A stretch of 64,000 nt of DNA from Helicocarpus griseus UAMH5409 (GCA_002573585.1 PDNB01000048.1:62001-126000), one strand, 5' to 3'; counted from the stretch's first letter, positions 1 through 12,400 are shown. Program-made: numbers and translations. The notes: generated by a model not told the origin, from the sequence alone.

Positions 1-1
1 A

Positions 2-1388
2 AGTTTTGCTGGAACATTATCAGAATTCGATGGTGACTGCGTTCACCCCGCTCCTGTCCAATCTAAGTCACCTTGGGAGATACTATACGCTCCCAATGTC
101 CTCAGCACTTTGCTTGAAATTTCGCTCACCGGAGATAGCAGCAACGCCAAAGTTTCGCATCTTTTTGCTGTTTTTGCTATTAGTGCTTTTAGTTTAGACA
201 TTCTACAAGCCGCCGGAGGTGAATCAGTGGCCTCTGACTGGGGTACACTTGGTAGGTTATATCGAGAGCGGGCTACGAAGCGGCTACAGCTGTCTGTCCG
301 CGACTTGTCAACAACGCATAAGAAGACCGAAAAATATAAGACTATTCTAATGCCACTTCTGAGTATGGTGATAATATCTGTGAGTTCCTTCCTTGACCTT
401 GCCGTGTCGTTATACGTCTAATTGAAATCTAAAGGTCGTCAGTGGCGAAATGGGAAATGCAGCACATTACTTACACGACATTGAACAAGTCATTACACTC
501 TACGGCTTAACGAAAGCACGACAGTCGCGGAAAGTGAAAATTCTCCATTCCATATATCTTTATCTTCGCGTATTGACTGAGGGCACTATTCTACCCGATC
601 GAAACTCGAGCGACAAACCCATGGGCAGACCGCAAACAGACTCGGATCCAGAATCATACAGAAGACTTTGGACATGGGACAAACTATTACAGGAGCCAGC
701 ACGCACTAACGATATTTTGAATTTGGACTTCATGCAAAGCCTTGTCGCTCCCAAGTCTACCTTTGAGCAGATTTACTCGATTCCGGCGTCTTTATTCAAG
801 CTCATCCTCGAAACGACGCATTTAGCAGGGCAAATTGAGAGATTTCGAATCTGTCACCATCGACGAATGCATACAAACCATGATGAATATGCAGCCAATG
901 TTAAGAAGCTGGAGAGCAGCATTTGCGAGTGGGAGTACCCGGGCCGTCCATCTTGCGATAACAGACAATTGCCCCTAGGGGACAATTTCCCTTACCACCT
1001 TGTCCATGCCATCTACAGTGCCCTAGTTATTTATTTCTACCGCTGCGTTAGAGATGTTAATGCAATGGTATTGCAACCCTACGTTCAGCAGACCATTCAT
1101 CACTTAGTTGAACACGATAAACAAAAAGAACGATCCAACCACCACTGATCTCATATATGCTGGCCTTGGTTTATCGCAGGCTGCGAGGCAACGAGCCCTC
1201 AATCTCGTCAACAAATCTCTGATTGGCTAGAACGATTTGCCCAGGTTTCCCGGATGCGTATGTTCTCGGTTGCTCTTGAAGCCATTCGGAAAGTTTGGGC
1301 CGCGAGGAGCCTCCGCGGAAATCAAAATGTCTCGTGGAGCACAATACTGAGGGAATTCGGCGATCTGAGAGTCTTGGCTCTCACTTGA
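2..1388 (+). pseudogene. C-terminal part of a fungal transcription factor (Fungal_trans_2 type), in-frame TGA
   Basis: The frame is open from the window edge, so the N-terminus, including any Zn2Cys6 DNA-binding domain, lies outside. Exon 1 runs to about 379 and resembles the PF11951 regulator domain of ARCA/Arg81-like proteins (motif ASDWGTLGRLYRERATKRL). A phase-0 intron (donor GTGAGT at 380, acceptor AAG at 432-434) joins VVSGEMGNAAHYLHDIEQV. The reading frame then meets TGA at 1146-1148, yet the same frame continues past it with WPWFIAGCEA, the conserved end block of this family, and stays open to TGA at 1386-1388. The simplest reading is one nonsense mutation; a missed intron or a sequence error is possible. 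It points away from the aldolase and permease next to it and would suit a local cluster regulator. Family call fairly sure, pseudogene status moderate. Confidence 0.62.
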
Positions 1389-1418
1389 TATCTAAAGGAA
1401 ACAACTTGTTTGTAAATC

Positions 1419-2498
1419 TCACTGGGCTTTATATCCGTCGTGCGAAACAGCAGACTCGTATTGGAGATACACCTGAAAGTCTGCGTACAGACTATCCTAA
1501 GAGGTATCAGCGAACGTATTAGATACTTAGCCAAATCAAAGCTCACCCGATCCGGATCGCTTGTATTTTCAAATGCGAACCGAGCGGCTTCATCGTCAAT
1601 AAACGCTTTTTTGCGTCCCATCGCAGCAGCGGCATCAGTTGCCAATTGGATCTGGCAACTCTTCTCCATAAGCAGGAAGAGGTACGCTGCTTCATCGACA
1701 GTTGCTCCAACAGTAAGTAGACCGTGGTTTCGGAGAATCATGCCTTTTCCTTGCTTGCCTAAGCACTTTGCCAGTGCAACCGACTCCTCCTTCAAAGCGA
1801 CTCCCCCGAACTCCTCATAGACACTCTGAGCCTTTCCATATAATATCGCAACGTCCTGGTTAAGCATTTCCAAAGGCTGAGCGAAAGCTGACCAAGCCTT
1901 GCCGTAGGTTGAGTGGAATGGCACGCTGATTTACATCCGGTCTAGCTTTATGAAGCGCGCCATGAATGAGAAATCCTGCTGCATTTGCTGGCCTTGACGT
2001 GTTACCGCCAACAGCATTCCCCTCCTCATCTACGAGGATCAAATCCGACGGTGCGATCAAAGCAAAGTGTAACCCGAGTCTAGCGACAATTCAATAATTA
2101 ACATTTTATCTTTTTCTAGCTAGATTATCTGCATTTTGCTTTTTTGCCGAGGAAAATAGGCAGAGAGCCGCAACTTACGGGTTTGTCCAAAATAGATTGG
2201 GAAATTCCAGGTCTCTCAAAGAGATATGGCCAGCCATCCCTTCAATAAGCCCATGCCTCGCAAAAGCTCTGAATGCCCCAGTCATGTGGTTGAGCATATA
2301 TTGCCGCTGAACTTCGACATTGGTGAATTTGGGTACCCCAGGAAGCGGAGCCCCTTGCGACAAGGCGCCATAATATTCTTCCTTGGCTATGCTGTTTATG
2401 CCGTATTTTGGTTTATGCCAAAAGAATTGGTACGTCGTGCCGTTTTCAAGGACGATCAACGAAGAAGAATAAGACCCTATTTGCGGATGCCTCCGCAT
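1419..2498 (-). pseudogene. Class II aldolase/adducin-family protein with a frameshift
   Basis: The three blocks match a fungal class II aldolase (adducin head) domain. Exon 1 holds LPGVPKF, MTGAFRAFARHGLIEGMAGH and FWTNP. A donor GTAAGT near 2177 and an acceptor CTAG near 2073 give FWTNP-LGLHFALIAPSDL. The next block, GALHKARPDVN, ends at about 1929, but the continuation HSTYGKAWSAF starts at 1915 in another frame, with no usable intron between. The rest (MILRNHGLLTVG metal-binding region, then FENTSDPDR) joins by a GTGAGC intron to DSLYADFQVYLQYE and stop at 1419-1421. The family binds divalent metal through histidines and cleaves or epimerises sugar phosphates; the substrate here is unknown. 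The N-terminal start is uncertain: residues before LSQGAPLPG look unlike the family. Confidence 0.65.
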
Positions 2499-2883
2499 CC
2501 GTATATCCTCCTCGTTCCTCTATGCTTCTTAACTGGCACTTATCTCCGCAATCGCAGTAAAAAGGCTACCCCGAAGTGGAGATAGCAAGCCAAGGAGGAA
2601 CTAAGATATGCGCTACTCACTCGTGCCTTCGCTAACTTACCCAGTGAGGTAACTGCTTGCAAGGGACTAGTACCCCGGAATTATGACGTCCATCTCTTAC
2701 TATCTAGATGATACTAGTATCAATAGGATCCCCTTTATACGGGATGGGATCTTTGTCTAGCACCGCAGTGCATTTAAACTGCCCATGGCGCCACTTCTTT
2801 CATACATTCAGCAGCTTTCCGGCAATATCTTCCTTTTTGGTCTTTTCTCTACATTTCTGATTTCTCAACTCTGCTTGCGAAAA

Positions 2884-4971
2884 ATGGCTCACAAAGAACC
2901 ATCAAAAGGCCCATATGGCCCCGAGGACTCCTCCATCAACACTGAGCGGAAGCTTGGCTTGGAGCCTTCTGCCAGTGCTGGACAGGGTGTAGTCGAAGAC
3001 GAATTCGGAAGTTTCCATCGCTCATTCACACCCAGACAGATTCATGTAAGGAGACAGCGCCAGGAACACGAATTTGCTGAACCATGATTTTTTTTACCTC
3101 TTTCTCCTCCAATTGAGCTTGTGTCTTATGCCATCTGCAGGTTATCTCACTTGGATCCAATATCGGTAGTGGTTTGTTCATCGGGTCTGGAAAGGCTCTG
3201 GTAAATGGAGGACCTGGAGGTCTCATGCTTGGGTACTTTATCGTCTGCGTCGGTGTTTGGGCCAATTTGCAAACACTTACGGAGATGACGATTGCCTACC
3301 CGACATCCGGGAACTATATTGATTATGCTGGCCGTTGGGTTGATCCAGCATTGGCCTTTGGAGCAGGTCTTGCGGAATGGTTAGGTATGTTCTACTCTCC
3401 CACTATCGGGTCTCATGTTTATGTTTTAAGACATCGTCTTACATTGATAAATTAGGATGGACATCTGTCTTTGCATCCGAAGCGACCTTTTTCGTTGTAC
3501 TTCTCGATTACTGGGTAAAAGGCAGTGTACCGACTGCAGCTTGGTGTGAGTCTTAAAACTTTTGGTAGTATCTGATTTGGAATTGAGCGACGCTCGGATC
3601 TAACTTTTTTAAGTGTCTATCTTCCTCATAATTTGCCTAATCGTTTTCCTCCTCCCCAACACGTATTTTGCATGGCTTCAATACTTTGGCTCCTTGGTCA
3701 AAGTATTTCTTTTCCTCTTCAATATCGTCATCTCTCTAGCGGTCATTGGTGGAGCTGGTCCCACGGGCTCGGTCAAGGATGGTAGCACTTGGACGGATCT
3801 TCCAGCATTCAAAAACGGATTCGGAGTGAGTTCCATGATCTTAACCATCCTCATAGCTATATACCACTAATAAACGAAAACAGGGCTTTGCTAGCGCAGC
3901 TCTTCTCGGAATTTGGGCCATTGGTGATCAAATCTTCATTGGCGTCATGGGCGGCGAAGCCGAATGCCCTCGGTACTCCATGGTGAATGCTTCAAATGTC
4001 ATTCCGTGGCGTATCGGTACCTTTTATCTTGTGTCAGCTGCTCTCGTTACTGTCATTGTGCCATCTTCCGATGAGCGCCTTCTTGGAGGCTCAGGCGCTG
4101 CCGCCTCGCCATTTGTCATTGCCGTTGCCGACTCAGGGATCAAGGGCGTTCCCGATATCATCAATGCTTGCATGATTGTCGGAATTTTGGCCATTGCGTT
4201 GGAGTCTATTTATCTGCCTTCTCGCATTCTGAGAGAAATGGCCCTCCAGAAACTCGTGCCGTCATTTATTGCTCAGGTTGAATCATAGGGAAGACCCCGC
4301 TGGGCGCTCGCGATTACATCCGCGGTTGGGATTTTATTAACATATATCAGTCTTAGTGGTAAGTTTTCCTCTGATCCATAACGACAAGCAACAATATACT
4401 GAATAACCGGGACAAAAACAAAAGGCAAAGGAACCGAAATCCTCAACTGGTTTATTAGCATTACAAGTGCCTCGTACTTCTGCAACTGGGCCATTGTAGC
4501 ATTTACCTCCCTCCGCTTCCACGCCGCCATCAAAGCCCAGGGAATACCCATATTCTCCGAGGCCTACGGATGGCAGTCGTTTATGTGGCCGTTTGCTCCC
4601 GCTACAGTTCTTGTAATCTCGGCCTTTCTCTTCGTCGCTCTCTTCTACAGCGGGTCTGTTCCCCTGGTATGTAAGCCAATAATCTAACCCTGTAATACCC
4701 CTTGCTTTCAATCAGATTCTTACTGGCCCTTTTTCAGGGCGGTGGTCCATTCTCAGCTTACACCTTTTTTACAAATACGCTTGGTCTTTACATCATTGTC
4801 GGTGGAACTATCGGATATAAGATACTCATGCGTACGAAGTGGCAGAATCCAGCGACAGCGGACATGGTCAGGGGTAGAAGGCAACTTTCGGAGGCGGAGA
4901 TAATGCTCTTGGATAAACATTACTCCCGCCCCCTCTGGAGGAGAATTGGTACATATGTGAAACCATGGTAA
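2884..4971 (+). pseudogene. Amino-acid permease (AAT/APC family), one in-frame TAG
   Basis: Spliced exons give an APC-superfamily permease of the fungal AAT type: a hydrophilic N-tail ending RSFTPRQIH, then VISLGSNIGSGLFIGSG (conserved TM1 motif), repeated hydrophobic segments, the block GGEAECPRYS and a hydrophilic C-tail ending GTYVKPW. Introns sit at about 3049-3140, 3385-3455, 3545-3613, 3829-3883, 4359-4430 and 4666-4738, and all phases agree. Codon 4286-4288 is TAG, in VES-stop-GRPRWALAIT, where relatives read straight through; everything after it stays in frame. Translation would stop before the last membrane segments. I start at ATG 2884 because the ATG at 2785 would add an extra hydrophobic segment before the cytosolic tail. 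Plasma-membrane uptake of amino acids or related amines is the family role. Confidence 0.72.
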
Positions 4972-5152
4972 TGGATAACGTCTTTTTTTTATTCCTGCAC
5001 AGAGCTAGGATTATCCAGGTAGAAGTTCAGAAGTTCCCTTTGGAGAACAGGTCTATCACGTACCAATATAGCAACATCTAGACGTATATAGCACAACATT
5101 TCTACCACCTCAGGTCATAGATAACTATCTATAATGACCGAAGTATGAAAAA

Positions 5153-6703
5153 TTACAACTTCTCCTTCCCCATCCTCAACGCATCCAACACCTCCCTGGC
5201 CCCATCTTCCCCCGAACAAACCGCACCCTCCATATATCCCTTCCACTCCCTCGCAAACTCCGTCCCGACAAAATGCACATTACCCACAGGCGCAGGCCAC
5301 AAATGTCCCACAGAAGACATCACGCCAGGCGCACTGACAGGGCAAACAGCACCCAAACTCCACTGTTCACTCGTCCACTGCCGTTCTAGCACAGTGATTG
5401 GTTGCATCGCCTCCTCTTCACCCGTGATATCTCTCAGCTGCCTGAGCACCTGCATCTGCCTCTCAAATGGGGGCAGGGTACTCCACTTGCGGCCCAGAGA
5501 ACCGTTGACAAAACATGTCAGCGAGTACTGACCCTCCGGTGGGTAAGAGGTGTCCCGCGCAACGACGACGGGGCCATTGTAGCTCAAGATGAGACCGCAG
5601 AGGTTCTTAGTCGTCCACCATGGCCTACGATAGACGGCGATTACCTTGCTGTAGAATCCGAGCTTGGTGCCGTTGCTTGCGGCTGCTTTCTCGGCGGGAA
5701 GGGGAGGAGAGAAGGTGATGTTTTTGTATAGCGGGGTTGGGATGGAGAGTATGAGTTTACGGGCGGTGTATGTTGTGATGTTGGAGTAGGGACTTGTGCC
5801 GACGGCTTGGACACTGTGGCCGTTATCTACGATTTGGATCACAGGTGTGGAGAGGCGGATGGTGCCCGGTGGGAGGAGTTTGGCAATGTTGAGAGCGACG
5901 GACTGGGTTCCTATATACGATTAGCCCTCTCTACGGGATAGTTTCACGGGAAAGGTCGCGGAAATTTTACCATTCCGGAATTTCAGGTATTGTCCGCCAT
6001 CCTTGGTATCGGAGCGCATCTGCATCAATCCGCCTCCACGCGCACAGTAATCCACGAACGAGGCGGCACTGATCTCGTCCGAGTCGAGTCCAAGCATGAC
6101 TTGCGCCCAAAGATTTACCATCTTGACCGTACACTCGCTGCCGCCCTGGTTGCGGACAAAGGCATCAAGGGTCACTTTATCCAATTCCTTGACTATATAC
6201 GGATCAGGGCGACCAGCAGCTAGTGTATGATGGCCCCGAACCGACAGCTCATGAATCAAATCCCGTATCCTCTCTAGATCTTTCACGTCGTCTGCGCTGC
6301 CGAACTGGTTCACCAATTTCTTTTAGCTAAGGGCCCGAACTCGTCTCGTATGGTTGAGTTTCAAAATACCTACCGGCGGCGTTTGCCCGTACGGGAACCT
6401 AATAACGTCCCCATTCCCCATGTAACCATGCATCAGTCCATCACCCTGGACATTCTGCTCCATCAGCTCAAGATTGAATTTGCGGGCGTACGCATACATG
6501 CGCCGCTGGTTCGTATCATTGATCCACGCCGCACCAAGCTCAACACACCCGCCCGTCTCCAGGTGAGCGGTGCAGGTCTTGCCGCCGACGCGGTCACGGG
6601 CTTCGAGAACGCATACTGAAAGTCCTGCTTGATGGAGAGATAGGGCTGTTTGGAGGCCGCTAAGGCCGGCTCCGATGATGAGGGCGTCGTAGGTATGGGC
6701 CAT
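5153..6703 (-). CDS. Flavin-containing amine oxidase (MAO-like)
   Basis: The protein starts MAHTYDALIIGAGLSGL, a GxGxxG FAD-binding Rossmann motif, followed by VCVLEARDRVGGKT, the classic flavin amine oxidase signature. The end has GNVHFVGTEFAREWKGYM, the second FAD-contact block of MAO and MAO-N enzymes. Three exons: 6374-6703, about 5965-6319 and 5153 to about 5910, joined as QTPP-(KL)VNQFGS and FRNG-TQSVALNI. The middle joint uses an unusual AAAAG acceptor. Length (about 500 residues) suits the family. Such enzymes oxidise primary or secondary amines to aldehyde, ammonia and hydrogen peroxide. A neighbouring permease and aldolase fit uptake and further breakdown of an amine-derived carbon skeleton. 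No disabling lesion is visible, unlike its three neighbours. Confidence 0.83.
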
Positions 6704-7761
6704 TCCTGTTTAGTAGTTTGAATGAAAATTAAATGGTGAGTATGATTAATATTCGGAGGGTTATTTATTGAATCGAGTCTCATATACAAAAGGTAGACTG
6801 TTTGACTCGATGTCTTTTTTGATATATGTATTTTTTAGTTTTTATCCCCCTCTGTTTCTCCAAACTGCTCCCCGCACGGAACTAATGGGTCTCATACCTC
6901 CAGCAATGAGCATCCGTTCCATTCGTTGATTTCAGGCCGACCAGGACGTCTCCACTGCGTCCTGCGTTGAGCGGATTGGGCAGGCAACGCCGAACTCGAG
7001 ATTATTCCAGCTGAATTCCGCATTTCAAAGGGTCCGTCCCACTTGGCTAAAATGCGGGGAGAGCTTGCAAATGGCGATGATGACGATGATGAGAGGCTCA
7101 ACAAAGGCTATGAGATCTGACGAGGTTGGATATCCATGCCAGCTGGTGAGTTCCAATCTTCTTCGGAATTTGAGCTACGGGATAGTTAGTAGTATTCGCA
7201 GCTATGAAACTGAAAATCGAGTACAACTCGCACACGCCCATCACTGTGCAGTATGCACTGATAGCTGCCCCTATCTGAGCTGTTATGGTTGTCGCCAGTC
7301 GGAGCTTTATTATCGTTGAACTGTGGGGAAAGCTGTTTTTAGTGCAAAGATACCAAATCACCTCCGCTGCAAACTATGTAGTATGCCCGTCTATCACGAG
7401 TCAATAATGTCCACTAGGCCCTGGCCTAAGAACAGTAAAGATGGTCGAGACACTGATTGCAGGTTTTGAACTTCATTATTGTAGTAAAGACGTTCGTGGA
7501 ATTTGGTCGAACTATGTATTCTTTTCTAGGTTTGGTAAGGGGCGTCATATATCAACCCTCTACTTCCGGCAATAGCTTATGGATTGTAGACGGCGAAGCA
7601 ATATGCCGGGAGAATTAAACCTGATGAAGAAGCCCGAACGCGATAGGGATATCATTTTTGCAGTCTCCTAAATAAAAATTACATATACGTACATCACCAA
7701 AGAAGATAGCACTATCGTACATTCATACATACACAATCGCCCTGCCGGAACAAATGACCAT
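6704..7761. other. Intergenic stretch, no gene recognised
   Basis: This stretch is the shared upstream side of the amine oxidase and the downstream side of the YL1 gene. Short open frames on both strands have no family resemblance and no convincing splice partners. It marks the boundary between the accessory cluster at the left edge and the housekeeping stretch that follows. Confidence 0.5.
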
Positions 7762-10102
7762 TCACCCCTTAACCACCCCGACTCCATCACTCCCACTCCC
7801 ACTACCACCCCCAGCAGCCCCAGCAGCCCCAGCACCTCCAGCACCATCCCCTGGTGCCGGTTTTGCGCCCTCCCCCACCAAAACCGGTGGCGGCGGTGCA
7901 TTGGGTGCAAGGAACCTCTCCGGAACCCCCCTGGCACCTACCCCAATAGGCCCAACAAAACATCCCAGCAAACCGCTCCAGGCATAGCGGTTCGCCAGCG
8001 TCTGGCGGATTTCGCGGTAGGCGAGGGAGTTGGCGTAGGGGAGGCTGGTTTCGGGATCACGATAGCGGGCGGTGCGTGAGGTTATGGGGCAGAGGTCTTG
8101 AGTAATTTCTTGCGGTCGGAAAGGTTAGTATATGAAACGTTTCTGTTCGAGGCAGCCCCCCAAAAGGGAGAAAGACGGAAGGGAAATGGCTTGGCTTACT
8201 TTGCAGTTTCTGGGGTTTGCGGGGGTTGAAGAAGATGTTGTATTGCTCCCGTTCTTGAGGGGTTTTGTTTTCGAAGTTCTCGAGGATTATTAGGTTACGG
8301 GAAGAGTATTCAACTACTGGTGGTGGGGCGGGTGTGGCAGATGGTTGTTGTGGTTGTTCTTGTTGTTGAATGGTGGGGAGAGTTTGCAGAGGGTGAGTAT
8401 GGTCCGGGGTAGGTGCTGGTTGCGACTGCGCTTGGGTTTGGGTTTGCTGAGGATTAATTGCATGATCGTTATGGGTATTGTTATTATTAATATTGGTGTT
8501 TTCGTCAACGTGTATGAGCGGTGGTTGCGGGGTGGGTTGTTTCTTTTGTGGCTGTTGTGATGATGATGGGGATGGTGTCCCTGGCGATTTTCCTCCAGAT
8601 CTGATTATCTGGACTTCTATTCGCGGAAACGGCTTTTGTGGTTGTTGCTCTGCCGGTTGGTCCGAACGGGATGCCGAGTCGGATTCATTGGAAATAGAAT
8701 CTGGACGTTCTGATGCAGCTAACTTTGCCGATGTTTCTTGAGCTGTTGGTGCCTTAGCTGGCGGGGCCTGGCCTGGCGGTGCCGCAGACGGCTGTTCAGG
8801 TGCAGTTGAGCTTGATGATACGGGTTTCTGAGGTATAGAGACCTGTGGCGACGGCGGTGATCCCGATTGTGCAGACGAGGCCGATGGCTTCTGACCGGCA
8901 GCCGTAGATGACTGAGATATATCATCCTTCATAGAGGCATACATATGAATGCCATCCAAGAAGCTCCCTGGGACTTGTGGCGGCGCAAAAGTGATTTGCT
9001 GGGGTAGTCCATCCTTCTTGATTTCATGAGTCTTCTCCCCTTCCGTCTTTCCTGTTTGTGAGGTAGGACCTGAAGCTGGGCCTGGCTCTGATTCAGCTGC
9101 ACCGCCTTTATCTACACCATCCTCAACCTTCTCCGCCTTCTTGTTGGACCCCCGCCTCTTAGGAGACTCATCTGCATCCTTCCCTTTCCTCTTCCGCTCC
9201 ACGTCCGGCGCCTGTGCAATATCCTTCGTGCCCACCCTCGCTAGCTTTCCATTAATCCACTTGGCAAACCCACTCCACCACGTTGTAACGGCCCCCTCCA
9301 GTTTCCGATTCTGCAATGCATCCAGCCTGGCCTTCTGCTCCTCACCCCTCCTCCTCTCCATTTCCTCCCACCGGTTCAGACTCTTACTATTCAGCCGCTC
9401 CGTCTTTGCCGCCTCCGCTAACCGTTCTTCCTGTGTCATCACCTTGGGTTTCAATTTCTCCTTCCTCCGCGCAGCTTCCTCCATAGTCGCAATCAACCTC
9501 ACCCGCTTCTCCTCGCTATCCTTTAACCGGGCGTGCGTCATTTCCTTATTTTGCATTGTCTGCCGCCGCGACGAGGAGCGCGTTGGCCCATCCTCCACAG
9601 TCGGCAGCCACGAAACCCGCTCCGATTTCTTCTTGGGCCTAGGCGCGGGGGTTGTCGACGTCCTCCCAGACACAGATGCAGCAGACTGATCAATCTTGAC
9701 CCTTTTCCGCAGGGCTGGCAGCTTCATAAAATCCTGCTCCTTGCGCTTCTTCGCTAACCGCTGCTCCGCCTTGGCCTGCCTCTGCAACTCTCTTTCTCCC
9801 TCCAAATCATCATCTTGGACATTGGGGCCCTGGTCGTCCTCGTCAGACGAAGAATCAAGCTCCATGTCATCAGCCTCCTCCCCACCCTCACCCTCCTCGC
9901 CCTCTTCCTGACCGCTCTCGAATTCTTCATCGTCTTCCTCCTCCGCGAAAAGAAGGGCGAGTTCATCGTCCGCTTCTGCGTCGAGGAGGGCGGTCATGTG
10001 TTTGCCAGCTGTGCTTCTCCGGGCTCGTCCCTTCACGAGGGTCTCAACGGGCTCGCCGTCAGGCCCGGCGGGGGAGTCCGTCATAGGATCGTCGTCCGCC
10101 AT
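7762..10102 (-). CDS. YL1/Vps72-like subunit of the SWR1 chromatin-remodelling complex
   Basis: Two exons (8200-8108 boundary intron, GTAAGC donor and CGCAAG acceptor, phase 1) give 749 residues. The N-terminus carries the YL1 motif RARRSTAGKHMTALLDAEAD followed by a very acidic region (EEEDDEEFESGQEEGEEGE), the usual H2A.Z-H2B chaperone segment. A lysine/arginine-rich middle and a long low-complexity proline/glutamine region follow. The second exon carries the YL1_C domain (CPITSRTARYRDPETSLPYA) and ends in a glycine/alanine tail. In yeast, Swc2/Vps72 binds H2A.Z and guides its deposition by SWR1 in the nucleus. Fungal homologues are commonly this long because of the disordered middle. I leave the symbol blank because the naming in this genus is unknown. 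Confidence 0.9.
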
Positions 10103-12011
10103 GGTGGTATTCGCAGGAGTCCGAAGTTATGGAATTTCTGTGCATGCGGGCACGAAAACGCGTAGAGATGGAATTAAACGCGCCGCTCGTATATGTGTAA
10201 TCTCGTTATCCGCGTCAAAGAGGGGATCTGGCCAGAGGATATCAGGATTTCGGTGGCATGTTAGGGCGGAGGTGTCTGTCACGCAGTGGAAGCGTGAAGC
10301 CAAACGCGACGTGTGAATGACGGGAAAGTTTCGGTTAGGTCTGCGCCATCTGAATTATTGGCGCGTTACAAGTGAAGAATGAATCACAAGGGATCCAATG
10401 TTTATTTCGTGGTTAATCAGCCACCAAACGTGCTTCATGCATGTCTGTCCGTTTGTCTTTGGGGCTCGAGACTTTTATGGCTGCTTAGGTAAGCCGTCGC
10501 GGGTATGTGGCTGGTTGGGTTGTTGTGGCGTTCAGCGGCCGTTGCGCCACAGAAGGTCGATGGACGATCCCAAAGTCCAGACGAAAAGAAAAGGCGAAAT
10601 AGTTTTATGGCACCTATATGGAGTACAAGTTACTTTACCACTTGAGAGTTCGATTGACCCAAAAGCAGAAAATTGCGAGTCGTTAGTTGCTCAAGGGCTC
10701 TTTTCGAATACATGTCATCTGTAAAGACTCTACTCCGCACTCCGTTATAATAGAACGGCATCATCAAAACTTCTCACCACTTGAATTCATTTAAGATTCC
10801 CCGATGCAAGCACAGGTCCTTGAAAACTTGTATCCATATCCTGGAACTTACAATCGTTGGCGCAAACAGGCTGACAACCAGAGAACGCGGTGATCACCAT
10901 CAGCGATTGGCCAAATGCCATGTTTCAAAATAAAGGAAGCCCACACCAGTGATGTGCGAGTCTCCGCAACGGCTGCTTGCGAATCGAGACTATGCTTGTT
11001 ACAGAATGGACGGATAATCTGAAGAAGAAAAAGGGCGCCAATAAGGGGAGATTCCCGACGTCTTTTATTTTCTTCTTCTGAACACCTCTCCTTACTCACC
11101 CAGTCAGAGTTCTAGAAAAACAAGCAAGTATAATAACATTGACATGGGGAAAGAAAAGAGAATAATAATAATATGCAAATTGACAAGGGCAAGTGACGAC
11201 GTACTTTATTTCCGCAGGTGGAACATGTTTCAGGAGCCGAAATGCCGCACGCTTATTGGGCAATTGACACTTCTATGTCAAGCGGCTTTGTGGTCCTTCT
11301 GTTTCACTGCAGGGAGGGGTCCTCGGGTTTCCTCGTTCGTTATTCATGTGCAGTGCAGTCCATGGACTTGGGCTGCCGGGGTGTCACTCGACGTATATGT
11401 ATGTGCTGAATATTTCAAATCCAAAGCGTTTCTTTTCTGGGCTTTCGAAAGTTCCAGCCTCTATATCAGTAAGATTTATATATTATTGGTAGATGGAATA
11501 AGTTCCAGTCTGTTCTAATTCTGCAGGTGCGAATAGATATCGGCGTCTGTGGAGGTCAAACAATCTGACGGACATAAAGTAATTGAATTTGTAGGAATAT
11601 AGGATTGCGCTTTCACTCAGGTAAACGGAGGAGAGAGCGCAGGGAAACGGCTTTTACCTTTTTCCGAACACGAGGTTATGCTTCTTCTTCTTTCTCCTTT
11701 ACGTAGACCATAACTCAAAAAGCAAGGCGTCCAGAACTTCAAGATTAGTTGGCCTGTCCATGGGAATTCCGCAGTAATGGACGGGAGAGCTAGCCAAGAC
11801 GTGTGGAGGCGGTCTGATAGAGCAAGACGAAGCGGGCGAGAACTGAGACAACCCTTGGAACGAGCAAACGGCCCAGCTGCCAACCTGTTTCTACGCCGAG
11901 ACTCGCCAGCGACTGATGAATGATAATAATGATAATAGTGCACCTTGTTTGTCCCCTTTCTTTTGGCAAGGGAACAAGTAATTATCCATATCCGTAGCTA
12001 ATATCTGAAAG

Positions 12012-12051
<40 letters not shown>

Positions 12052-12400
12052 GGTTGCCGGTAGCCAGCCAACTATAATGCCGCCCTGTATTGGGAGAATT
12101 GGCGGTCATAGCCTCGATGATTGATTATAGATGATAGGTGTGCTGGCAGTACGACCATGCAAACTGGGAATTGGATGTCCATTAGCAAGTACAGAGTATT
12201 AGGGGGTGTAGATACGCAGGTGGTGAAGCTATGGGGCAGTGTTGGAATTACACTGTTCGATAATTAATATTCGAAAAGAAGAAGGGGCAGAGTCAATCTC
12301 AAGCACAGAATATAATTGAATTGTTGTAAATGTAAATGTATCGATTGATGAGTACATTTTAGTTGTCAGATATGTCGTTGTCCATTATATAAATATAGAG
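10103..12400. other. Long intergenic region, no gene recognised
   Basis: About 2.3 kb lies between the start of the YL1 gene and the leader of the PUF gene. Several open frames of 60-125 codons occur on both strands, but none has a family motif, a coherent splice pattern or compositional bias of a coding gene. It contains a TTG microsatellite listed separately. Promoter and 5' leader sequence for both divergent genes is the likely content. Confidence 0.45.
12013..12052 (+). repeat. (TTG)n trinucleotide microsatellite
   Basis: About thirteen uninterrupted TTG units. On the minus strand it would read as polyglutamine in a short open frame, but that frame has no other protein-like features, so I treat it as a simple repeat. 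Confidence 0.9.

Noticed and set aside
7754..7987. Proline/alanine-rich plus-strand frame
   Set aside because: It is antisense to the glycine/alanine tail of the YL1 C-terminal exon, whose YL1_C domain and splice joint are clear.
9141..10165. Serine/phenylalanine-rich plus-strand frames
   Set aside because: Antisense to the charged N-terminal half of the YL1 protein.
12013..12052. Polyglutamine protein on the minus strand
   Set aside because: The frame around the CAA repeat has no other protein-like feature or splice partner; taken as a microsatellite.
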